This document shows positions 55,255 to 64,000 of a DNA stretch of 64,000 nt, in pieces. The stretch is taken from contig CAKOHE010000107.1 of the NCBI GenBank assembly GCA_934047225.1, positions 62,001 to 126,000 on the forward strand. Reading direction: 5' to 3'. Position numbers and translations under genes: made by a program. Origin of the DNA: Ypsolopha sequella (taxonomy: Eukaryota; Arthropoda; Insecta; Lepidoptera; Ypsolophidae). The stretch's first letter is position 1, and each line of letters opens with the position of its first letter. The notes under the pieces were generated by a model. The model saw only the letters and a list, made by a program, of their open reading frames with translations, was not told where the DNA came from and ran no database searches.

Positions 55255-57053
55255 ATGCGAAGGGATAAGGGGCGCGTTCTTGCCCTTATGCGAAGGGATA
55301 AGAGGCGCGTTCTTAGTCTTATGCGAAGGGATAAGGGGCGCGTTCTTGCTCTTATGCGAAGGGATAAGAGGCGCGTTATTGCTCTTATGCGAAGGGATAA
55401 GAGGCGCGTTCTTACTCTTATGCGAAGGGATAAGGGGCGCGTTCTTGCCCTTATGCGAAGGGATAAGGGGCGCGTTCTTGCCCTTATGCGAAGGGATAAG
55501 GGGCGCGTTATTGCTCTTATGCGAAGGGATAAGAGGCGCGTTCTTACTCTTATGCGAAGGGATAAGGGGTGCGTTCTTGCCCTTATGCGAAGGGATAAGG
55601 GGCGCGTTCTTGCCCTTATGCAAAGGGATGAGGGGCACGTTATTGCTCTTATGCAATGGGATAAGGGGCGCGTTATTGCTCTTATGCAAAGGGATAAGGT
55701 GCTAGTTATTGCTCTTATGCAAAGGGATGAAGGGCGCGTTATTGCTCTTATGAAAAGGGATGAGAGGCACGTTATTGCTCTTATGCAAAGGGATGAAGGG
55801 CGCGTTATTGCTCTTATGCAAAGGGATAAGGGGCACGTTATTGCTCTTATGCAAAGGGATGAAGGGCGCGTTATTGCTCTTATGCAAAGGGATAAGGGGC
55901 ACGTTATTGCTCTTATGCAAAGGGATGAGGGGCATGTTATTGCTCTTATGCAATGGGATAAGGGGGGGGTTATTGCTCTTATGCAAAGGGATAAGGGGCA
56001 CGTTATTGCTCTTATGCAAAGGGATGAAGAGCGCGTTATTGCTCTTATGAAAAGGGATGAGGGGCACGTTATTGCTCTTATGAAAAGGGATGAGGGGCAC
56101 GTTATTGCTCTTATGCAAAGGGATGAAGGGCGCGTTATTGCTCTTATGAAAAGGGATGAGGGGCACGTTATTGCTCTTATGCAAAGGGATGAAGGGCGCG
56201 TTATTGCTCTTATGCAAAGGGATAAGGAGCACGTTATTGCTCTTATGCAAAGGGATAAGGGGCACGTTATTGCTCTTATGCAATGGGATAAGGGGCGCGT
56301 TATTGCTCTTATGCAAAGGGATAAGGGGCACGTTATTGCTCTTATGCAAAGGGATGAAGGGCGCGTTATTGCTCTTATGAAAAGGGATGAAGGGCACGTT
56401 TTTGTTCTTATGCAAAGGGATGAAGGGCGCGTTATTGCTCTTATGCAAAGGAATGAAGGGCGCGTTATTGCTCTTATGAAAAGGGATGAGGGGCACGTTA
56501 TTGCACTTATGCAAAAAGATGAAGGGCGCGTTATTGCTCTTATGAAAAGGGATGAGAGGCACGTTATTGCTCTTATGCAAAGGGATGAAGGGCGCGTTAT
56601 TGCTCTTATGCAAAGGGATAAGGGGCACGTTATTGCTCTTATGCAATGGGATAAGGGGCGCGTTATTGCTCTTATGCAAAGGGATAAGGGGCACGTTATT
56701 GCTCTTATGCAAAGGGATGAGGGGCACGTTATTGCTCTTATGCAATGGGATGAAGGGCGCGTTATTGCTCTTATGCAAAGGGATGAAGGGCGCGTTATTG
56801 CTCTTATGAAAAAGGATGAGGGGCGCGTTATTGCTCTTATGCAAAAGGATAAGGGGCACGTTATTGCTCTTATGCAAAGGGATGAGGGGCACGTTATTGC
56901 TCTTATGCAATGGGATGAAGGGCACGTTATTGCTCTTATGCAAAGGGATGAATTGCGCGTTATTGCTCTTATGCAAAGGGATGAGGGGCAAGTTATTGCT
57001 CTTATGCAATGGGATTAGGGGCGCGTTATTGCTCTTATGCAAAGGGATGAATT
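55255..57053. repeat. 33-bp minisatellite array, left block (~54 units)
   Basis: Unit of the type ATGCAAAGGGATGAGGGGCA followed by CGTTATTGCTCTT. The first ~11 units form a subfamily with ATGCGAAGGGATAAG and GTTCTTGCCCTT. The rest alternate a few base variants (gaagggcgcg / gaggggcacg / ataaggggcac, and caatgg for caaagg). The period is exactly 33, so 11-residue repeat peptides run open on both strands. The array is cut by a LINE at 57053. Confidence 0.95.
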
Positions 57054-57179
57054 TATTTATTTATTTATTTATTTACTCATAGGAAGATTAACAGACAAAT
57101 AGGTACAGTAAAAATTATGAATAAATAACTAAATGCCGATAAAAAATCTTCACCTAATGGATGACAAAATTAAATAGAA

Positions 57180-57375
57180 GTGAGCCATAGGGGCACAACA
57201 GTTTAACTTAACAGTTTAGATTACAGTTTTAACTTACAAATAAGCACAGTATATTTCTTATACTGTGAAATAAGAGTGCCGTAGGGGCATAACAGTTTAA
57301 CTTACAGTTTTAGATTACAAATAAGTGAGCCGTAGGGGCATAACAGTTTAACTAACAGTTTTAGCTTACAAATAC
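57180..57375 (-). repeat. Tandem repeats in the LINE 3' untranslated region
   Basis: Three imperfect units containing 'taggggcataacagtttaac' and 'acagttttagattacaaata' at 57187, 57283 and 57333. Tandem repeats in 3' UTRs are known from several insect LINEs. Confidence 0.7.
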
Positions 57376-57450
57376 TATATAAATAATATTAAATTTTAGT
57401 TTAATTAGAAATAAACAATTAACATTTAAGATTAGATAAATTGAAAGAAT

Positions 57451-60336
57451 TTACCTACTCATTTTAAAGTGTAAAAGTGTTAAAGCTCTTTTAACTGATG
57501 ATGTACTTGAACAAAACAAATCTATATCAAGCGGAATATTATTGAAAAGAGAACTCGCTCTTGATAAGAATGCATTCTGTCTATGTCTAGTATTGCATGC
57601 ATATACGTATAGAAGTTCAGGGTGTCTCATAGTCCTCTTATAAGACCTGAGGTTTAGTAATGACAATAATTCAGGGCTATCAACTGATCCATTGGCAATG
57701 CTCATAAGGTAGCAGATATCTGAGATATCGCGTCTTACAGATAAGGGAAGAAAATGATATCGTGAGCAGCGATGTTCATAGTCAATAGAAAATTGATGGG
57801 CCTTGTAATCAAGGAACCTCAGGAATTTTGCCTGAATACCCTCAATACGTGATCTATATTTTTCATATTGTGGATTCCAAACCTGAGACGCGTATTCCAG
57901 ATGACTCCGAACAAAGGCACAGTATAGTATTTTTATGGATTTTAAATTCTTGAAGTCACTTGATGTCCTCATAACAAACCCTAATGCTTTTGAGGCTTTG
58001 CTTACGATGTTATTGATATGTTCATCAAATAAGAGCTTTGAGTCATGAATTACGCCCAAATCTCGTATACTTGTAACTTTTTTTAAATTGATGCTCTTAA
58101 GTGAATAGCCAACGTCTAGAGAAGAGTGCCTCCTGGAGAATGAAATATAAAAACATTTGGAAACATTTAAATCCAGCTTATTAGCCAAGCAGTAACTTTG
58201 AAACCTGTTTAGATCGGACTGCAGTTTATATATATCTTCAAGTGTGCGTATTTGCATTAGGATCTTCATATCATCAGCAAATAATAAGACTTTATTAGCA
58301 TTAAGAAAACAGATATCAATGTCCTGTATAAATATAATAAACAAGAGAGGACCAAGCAAAGAACCCTGCGGTACACCAGAGGGGATAGTTGTCCAAATAG
58401 ATGTAAAGCCATTTAATACTACAGCTTGGTTTCGTTTCTCAATATAAGATGTAAACCATCTAAGAAGGTCACCATGAATTCCAGCATTAATTAGCTTTTG
58501 TATAAGAATTTGATGGTCAATCCGATCGAAGCATTTGCTATAGTCCGTATAAATAACATCAACCTGTGAATGTTCATCCATACTACGTGTTATAAATTCG
58601 TTAGCTGTTACTAGGTTGGAGACTACGGACCGATTCTTGAGAAAGCCATGTTGGTTGGGATTAAATGAAGATTTAAGAGCAGCGTAGACTTGATTGTAAA
58701 CAATGCGTTCCAGTATTTTGGCAAACAGGCATAGTTTCGAAATAGGCCGATAATTTTCGACATTCGCTTTGTCACCTTTTTTATGGACTGGGGTAACAAA
58801 TGCTTCCTTCCATACTTTAGGAACCACTCCCTCCGAAAGAGATCGTCTAAATAAGATTGTAAGCGGATAAGCTAGACTGTCGGACAGTTTAACTATGAAA
58901 ACTGGTGGTATACGATCAGGACCTCCGCTTTTAAAAAGGTCGAGGGACTTAAGGTATTTAAGTACGATTTCAGCATTCACTTCAACCGAATCTATATGAC
59001 AGGAACTATTGTATTTAGCGAACTCCTCCAAACCTGTACCTTGATCATGATGATTAGGTTGTTGGAATGTGGAATGAAAATATCTAACAAAAAGATTACT
59101 AATGTCACAACCAGACTCGGCCAGTTCGTTGTTGAGTTTCATGACTTTAGGAAAGCTGTTGGCCTGTCTTTTACTCTTAATATAAGACCAGAATGATTTT
59201 GGATTTTTTTTTAAAGAATCTTCAATTTTAGACATATAAAGGTCAAAGCATTCCCGTTCCAGTGCTTTTGCTCGCTTTCTTAATAAGGAAAATGTTTGAT
59301 AATCAGAGAGATTATTATAAGTTTTGTATTTGCGATGATATTTATTTTTCTCCCGAAGAATCTTTACCAGGGCTGAATTGAACCACGCAGGATAAGAAGT
59401 AGGTTTTACCATTTTAGTGGGAATGAATTTGTCACGGAGCTCATATAGGGTAGCGTAGAAACAGGAAACCGCTTCATCCAATGTAGAACAGGAAAGCAAA
59501 CCATCCCAATCCATAAGGTTCAACTCAGACGATATTGATGCGTAGTCTCCATGACTATACAAGTATTTTAATCTAGGTTGTTCATCTAAAGTTTTTAATT
59601 CAGTGAAATTTGCCTGAATACAAAGGGATTTATGGTATTTATCTTCGGACAAGATAGGATCCTCGCAAGATGTCACGTCGACACATCCATTGCATAGAAC
59701 CAGATCCAGAATCTTATCCATAAAGTTAACTTCCCCATTAAATTGGTCTAGATTACACGAGCTAAGTACATCTATAAAATCAAGTAGGTATTCACTGTTC
59801 ACAAGAGTCGAAGGTAAAAGACAAGACGAGTCAGATGGCAGAGTCCACACGATGTTACTCATATTAAAGTCGCCCATGATTATGAATTTGTCTAGCGGGT
59901 GAGAAGAGACAATTTCCATAAGCCTTTCACTAAAGTTACTTAGTTGTTGCTGAAAAGAATTACCATTCTCTTCGGCACATAGATAAATAGTACAGATATG
60001 GATTTTGTGTGAGATTAAAGGTTTATCTTGGTTATATGAAAGTGTAACCCAGATATCCTCGGCAGATGATCGCCATTCCGTTCGTTCTACAACATTAAAA
60101 TGACGTTTTACGGCCAACAAAACTCCCCCACCATAAATCTGATCAGTTTTCGAATAGTCGCGATCGCGCCTCCAAACTAAATAACGATCGTCAAACAACT
60201 CACTGCTAGATATACTGTCGAGCAACCAAGTTTCAGTTACCGAGATAATATCATAATCATTTAAGTTTGTATTTCTGTAGAATGTACTTGACTTTGTACG
60301 TAGACCACGTACATTCTGGTAATAAATATTTATCAT
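57451..60336 (-). CDS. LINE ORF2: APE endonuclease plus reverse transcriptase
   Basis: 961 aa, intact; would nick target DNA and prime reverse transcription of its own RNA. The N-terminal endonuclease has YQNVRGLRTK (~6-15), VTETW (33-37) and IIMGDFN (152-158). The reverse transcriptase lies at about 480-760: AFVTPVHKKGDKANVENYRP, NPNQHGFLKNRSVVSN, VIYTDYSKCFDRIDH, IPSGVPQGSLLGPLLF and the catalytic LLFADDMKI at about 684-692. After it come YKAHQFS and a Cys/His-poor C-terminus, with no obvious gag-knuckle. All key residues I can see are present. Starts at MINIYYQNVRG, about 490 bp after the end of ORF1. Competence is limited only by the truncated 5' end. Confidence 0.93.
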   Translation of the reverse strand: MINIYYQNVRGLRTKSSTFYRNTNLNDYDIISVTETWLLDSISSSELFDDRYLVWRRDRDYSKTDQIYGGGVLLAVKRHFNVVERTEWRSSAEDIWVTLSYNQDKPLISHKIHICTIYLCAEENGNSFQQQLSNFSERLMEIVSSHPLDKFIIMGDFNMSNIVWTLPSDSSCLLPSTLVNSEYLLDFIDVLSSCNLDQFNGEVNFMDKILDLVLCNGCVDVTSCEDPILSEDKYHKSLCIQANFTELKTLDEQPRLKYLYSHGDYASISSELNLMDWDGLLSCSTLDEAVSCFYATLYELRDKFIPTKMVKPTSYPAWFNSALVKILREKNKYHRKYKTYNNLSDYQTFSLLRKRAKALERECFDLYMSKIEDSLKKNPKSFWSYIKSKRQANSFPKVMKLNNELAESGCDISNLFVRYFHSTFQQPNHHDQGTGLEEFAKYNSSCHIDSVEVNAEIVLKYLKSLDLFKSGGPDRIPPVFIVKLSDSLAYPLTILFRRSLSEGVVPKVWKEAFVTPVHKKGDKANVENYRPISKLCLFAKILERIVYNQVYAALKSSFNPNQHGFLKNRSVVSNLVTANEFITRSMDEHSQVDVIYTDYSKCFDRIDHQILIQKLINAGIHGDLLRWFTSYIEKRNQAVVLNGFTSIWTTIPSGVPQGSLLGPLLFIIFIQDIDICFLNANKVLLFADDMKILMQIRTLEDIYKLQSDLNRFQSYCLANKLDLNVSKCFYISFSRRHSSLDVGYSLKSINLKKVTSIRDLGVIHDSKLLFDEHINNIVSKASKALGFVMRTSSDFKNLKSIKILYCAFVRSHLEYASQVWNPQYEKYRSRIEGIQAKFLRFLDYKAHQFSIDYEHRCSRYHFLPLSVRRDISDICYLMSIANGSVDSPELLSLLNLRSYKRTMRHPELLYVYACNTRHRQNAFLSRASSLFNNIPLDIDLFCSSTSSVKRALTLLHFKMSR

Positions 60337-60823
60337 AGCGAATGTAAAACAGTGACAATATCAAGATAAAAACTCGTTATATTTACGCCAAACTTACCCA
60401 TAACACGGAAAGCAAAGGCGTAAAGAATACGATAAAATAAATAGCAAAAGGTAATATGGACATATTTAAATTTAAAGCAAAATAGTTCTAAAGAGCATAA
60501 CGGATATGGTTTTATTTTAATTAGGTCAGAGTATAGATGCAAGAAGTAAACAAACTCATTAGGGTACGGACAAAGAGATTGAATAGGAAGCGATAAGAGA
60601 CAATTGTAGTTAAAAGAAATGTACCTTAATATGATGCAGCCAGGATCCAATTTAGCACTAGCAATGATTACTGTGATGGGTAGAAAATATAACTTTTTAA
60701 CAAAATATACCAGAAACCTCACACAAAGAGCTTCAACACTAACAGTGGTTCTTAAACATTGCGGAGTTAAGTTAAATAAACACAACACGTGTAAGTAGAT
60801 GAGCAGAACCAATTGTATGGCAA
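60337..60823 (-). other. Spacer between LINE ORF1 and ORF2
   Basis: A 194-codon frame overlaps this spacer, but its content is hydrophobic low-complexity and it shares no motif I know. I treat it as untranslated. Confidence 0.5.
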
Positions 60824-61312
60824 TTACTTTAGTTTGGATAGATCCTTTACGTTTGTAATAGTAATAACAGGTGAAGTAGGATTTCGCCTCACATTTATCT
60901 TGCAGTACTTCACCCAAACGAATTGAAACCCCCGTTCCTTCGCAGTTACTTTGACAGTACTCAATAAAGTTTTGTTCTGCAGCGTCAGGTGGTCATTTAC
61001 AAATATTTTGTCATTCCCGCTCAGTCCAAGATCCTTGGGAGTTATGACATTGTTTTTTAAATGGGCTCTAGCTGCAGCAACGAAGTCCTCCTTCGCGTAT
61101 CTATTGATGAAGCATGCAACAATAGGTTTGCATTTTTCTGGATCACGTGACGGCACTCTGGCTATGAAATTAATTTGCTGCTTAGAGACTGGGCACTGAA
61201 CAAATTTTCCAATATCATTTATCACGTTGAATAGATTTTCACCATTTTTGTATGGGATACCTTTAAGTTCAATATTGTTCATTCGTGACCACTGCTCCTT
61301 GGAATTAAGCTC
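60824..61312 (-). pseudogene. LINE ORF1, 5'-truncated, with baculovirus FP-like domain
   Basis: The frame enters directly from the truncation point with ELNSKEQWSRMNNIELKGIP and runs to a stop at 60824, about 163 codons. It continues FVQCPVSKQQINFIARVPSR, CFINRYAKEDFVAAARAHLK, KIFVNDHLTLQNKTLLSTVK and FQFVWVKYCKINVRRNPTSP. This order fits the domain family named after the baculovirus FP (few-polyhedra, 25K) protein, which I recall as common in ORF1 of lepidopteran LINEs. ORF1 proteins bind the LINE RNA. The N-terminal coiled-coil part is lost, so the product is incomplete. Confidence 0.75.
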
Positions 61313-64000
61313 ATTGCGCGTTATTGCTCTTATGCAAAGGGATGAGGGGCACGTTATTGCTCTTATGCAATGGGATTAGGGGCGCGTTATTGCTCTTATG
61401 CAAAGGGATAAGGGGCACGTTATTGCTCTTATGCAAAGGGATGAGGGGCACGTTATTGCTCTTATGCAAAGGGATGAAGGGCGCGTTATTGCTCTTATGC
61501 AAAGGGATGAAGGGCGCGTTATTGCTCTTATGAAAAGGGATGAGGGGCACGTTATTGCTCTTATGCAATGGGATAAGGGGCGCGTTACTGCTCTTATGCA
61601 AAGGGATAAGGGGCACCGTATTGCTCTTATGCAAAGGGATGAAGGGCGCGTTATTGCTCTTATGCAAAGGGATGAGGGGCACGTTATTGCTCTTATGCAA
61701 TGGGATAAGGGGCGCGTTATTGCTCTTATGCAAAGGAATAAGGGGCACGTTATTGCTCTTATGCAAAGGGATGAAGGGCGCGTTATTGCTCTTATGCAAA
61801 GGGATGAAGGGCGCGTTATTGCTCTTATGCAAAGGGATGAAGGGCGCGTTATTGCTCTTATGCAAAGGAATGAAGGGCGCGTTATTGCTCTTATGAAAAG
61901 GGATGAGGGGCACGTTATTGCTCTTATGCAAAAAGATGAAGGGCGCGTTATTGCTCTTATGAAAAGGGATGAGAGGCACGTTATTGCTCTTATGCAAAGG
62001 GATGAAGGGCGCGTTATTGCTCTTATGCAAAGGGATAAGGGGCACGTTATTGCTCTTATGCAATGGGATAAGGGGCGCGTTATTGCTCTTATGCAAAGGG
62101 ATAAGGGGCACGTTATTGCTCTTATGCAAAGGGATGAGGGGCACGTTATTGCTCTTATGCAATGGGATGAAGGGCGCGTTATTGCTCTTATGCAAAGGGA
62201 TGAAGGGCGCGTTATTGCTCTTATGAAAAGGGATGAGGGGCGCGTTATTGCTCTTATGCAAAGGGATAAGGGGCACGTTATTGCTCTTATGCAAAGGGAT
62301 GAGGGGCACGTTCTTGCTCTTATGCAATGGGATGAAGGGCGCGTTATTGCTCTTATGCAAAGGGATGAATTGCGCGTTATTGCTCTTATGCAAAGGGATG
62401 AGGGGCACGTTATTGCTCTTATGCAATGGGATTAGGGGCGCGTTATTGCTCTTATGCAAAAGAATAAGGGGTACGTTATTGCTCTTATGCAAAGGGATGA
62501 GGGGCACGTTTTTGCTCTTATGCAAAGGGATGAAGGGCGCGTTATTGCTCTTATGCAAAGGGATGAAGGGCGCGTTATTGCTCTTATGAAAAGGGATGAG
62601 GGGCACGTTATTGCTCTTATGCAAAGGGATAAAGGGCGCGTTATTGCTCTTATGCAAAGGGATGAGGGGCACGTTATTGCTCTTATGCAAAGGGATGAAG
62701 GGCGCGTTATTGCTCTTATGCAAAGGGATGAGGGGCACGTTATTGCTCTTATGCAATGGGATAAGGGGCGCGTTATTGCTCTTATGCAAAGGGATAAGGG
62801 GCACGTTATTGCTCTTATGCAAAGTGATGAAGGGCGCGTTATTGCTCTTATGAAAAGGGATGAGGGGTACGTTATTGCTCTTATGCGAAGGGATAAGGGG
62901 CGCGTTATTGCTCTTATGCAAAGGGATGAGGGGCACGTTATTGCTCTTATGCAATGGGATAAGGGGCGCGTTATTGCTCTTATGCAAAGGGATAAGGGGC
63001 ACGTTATTGCTCTTATGCAAAGGGATGAAGGGCGCGTTATTGCTCTTATGAAAAGGGATGAGAGGCACGTTATTGCTCTTATGCAAAGGGATGAAGAGCG
63101 CGTTATTGCTCTTATGCAAAGGGATAAGGGGCACGTTATTGCTCTTATGCAAAGGGATGAAGGGCGCGTTATTGCTCTTATGCAAAGGGATAAGGGGCAC
63201 GTTATTGCTCTTATGCAAAGGGATGAGGGGCATGTTATTGCTCTTATGCAATGGGATAAGGGGGGGGTTATTGCTCTTATGCAAAGGGATAAGGGGCACG
63301 TTATTGCTCTTATGCAAAGGGATGAAGAGCGCGTTATTGCTCTTATGAAAAGGGATGAGGGGCACGTTATTGCTCTTATGAAAAAGGATGAGGGGCACGT
63401 TATTGCTCTTATGCAAAGGGATGAAGGGCTCGTTATTGCTCTTATGAAAAGGGATGAGGGGCACGTTATTGCTCTTATGCAAAGGGATGAAGGGCGCGTT
63501 ATTGCTCTTATGCAAAGGGATAAGGAGCACGTTATTGCTCTTATGCAAAGGGATGAGGGGCACGTTATTGCTCTTATGCAATGGGATAAGGGGCGCGTTA
63601 TTGCTCTTATGCAAAGGGATAAGGGGCACGTTATTGCTCTTATGCAAAGGGATGAAGGGCGCGTTATTGCTCTTATGAAAAGGGATGAGGGGCACGTTAT
63701 TGCTCTTATGCAAAAAGATGAAGGGCGCGTTATTGCTCTTATGAAAAGGGATGAGAGGCACGTTATTGCTCTTATGCAAAGGGATGAAGGGCGCGTTATT
63801 GCTCTTATGCAAAGGGATAAGGGGCACGTTATTGCTCTTATGCAATGGGATAAGGGGCGCGTTATTGCTCTTATGCAAAGGGATGAAGGGCGCGTTATTG
63901 CTCTTATGAAAAGGGATGAGGGGCACGTTATTGCTCTTATGCAAAAAGATGAAGGGCGCGTTATTGCTCTTATGAAAAGGGATGAGAGGCACGTTATTGC
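61313..64000. repeat. 33-bp minisatellite array, right block (~81 units, continues past window)
   Basis: Same unit as 55255-57053, resuming in register after the LINE and still running at the window end. Rare variants (for example 8 G in a row at 63260, gcaaaaagat at 61928, 63710 and 63941, and gaattgcgcg near 62370) mark blocks shared with the left part. The 893-codon minus-strand frame (repeat of the type HKSNNVPLIPL) is a by-product of the period. Confidence 0.95.

Larger units (their letters stand above)
57054..61312 (-). mobile_element. Non-LTR retrotransposon inserted in the 33-bp array
   Basis: 4,259 bp on the minus strand. The 3' end is an (AAAT)n tail at the left edge, the 5' end is truncated inside ORF1 at the right edge, and ORF2 is intact between them. 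The array unit GATGAATTGCGCG is split so that ATT occurs on both sides (57051-57053 and 61313-61315). Removing the LINE plus one ATT keeps the 33-bp register. Endonuclease and reverse-transcriptase motifs place it among APE-type LINEs (jockey/CR1-like; clade uncertain). Confidence 0.92.

Noticed and set aside
55255..57018. 587-codon repetitive frame as a gene
   Set aside because: A 33-bp period with no in-frame stop explains it. Equivalent frames exist on the other strand and in the right block.
60333..60917. 194-codon gene upstream of LINE ORF2
   Set aside because: It overlaps the end of ORF1 in another frame, is hydrophobic low-complexity, and lies in the LINE inter-ORF spacer.
55255..64000. 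CRISPR array
   Set aside because: Units are contiguous, with no unique spacers, and the genome is eukaryotic.

Overview
The window looks like nuclear DNA of a moth or butterfly. It is AT-rich, with spliced genes (GT..AG introns), and dominated by mobile elements. Dispersed repeats that I recognise as typical of Lepidoptera recur throughout: the family that begins at the 'ccggccaagtgcg' end and ends at 'tacggaaccct', the 'aagtcgcaggc' tail, and the 'ctctgcctacc' tail. The only probable piece of a conserved host gene is one 150-bp exon on the minus strand (49163-49312) that resembles the armadillo-repeat part of the ZYG11/ZER1 family.

The main feature is a complete Polinton/Maverick (adintovirus-like) element at 15273-31997, 16,725 bp. 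Its 243-bp terminal inverted repeats match at 242 positions, it starts AG and ends CT, and a perfect 6-bp target duplication (GATATA) flanks it. All six core functions are present as uninterrupted frames: protein-primed DNA polymerase B, chromodomain integrase, packaging ATPase, adenain-type protease, double jelly-roll major capsid protein and minor capsid (penton) protein. It also carries a phospholipase A2-like/membrane-active protein, a small coiled-coil protein with a tail-fibre-like motif, a protein of the kind I recall as DUF8207, a 164-aa possible nuclease-fold protein, and two small spliced plus-strand genes. The nine virion and integration genes form one tight, partly overlapping leftward cluster (31617 to 24803) with a TATA box near the right repeat. 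The polymerase and the two small genes run rightward. The element sits inside an older lepidopteran repeat whose halves can be matched across it.

Left of the Polinton (1-15272) are a 2,990-bp internally deleted BEL/Pao LTR retrotransposon (1046-4035, 447-bp LTRs, CTTGC target duplication), a TTAA-bounded MITE, two foldback mariner-type MITEs (10471-11469 and 12680-13636), a 90-bp tandem duplication and an 85-bp x5 minisatellite.

Right of it (32004-55250) are a Harbinger-type MITE and a decayed Harbinger transposase gene with matching ends, a third foldback MITE inserted in frame into a LINE fragment, two adjacent long hairpins, a 75-bp x8 minisatellite, a dismembered LINE with its parts out of order, smaller MITEs and the host exon.

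From 55255 to the window end lies a 33-bp minisatellite of at least 135 units, split by one 4.26-kb non-LTR retrotransposon (57054-61312, minus strand). That LINE has an intact 961-aa endonuclease/reverse transcriptase and an ORF1 truncated at its 5' end. Because the period is 33, open frames run along both strands of the array. They are not evidence of genes.
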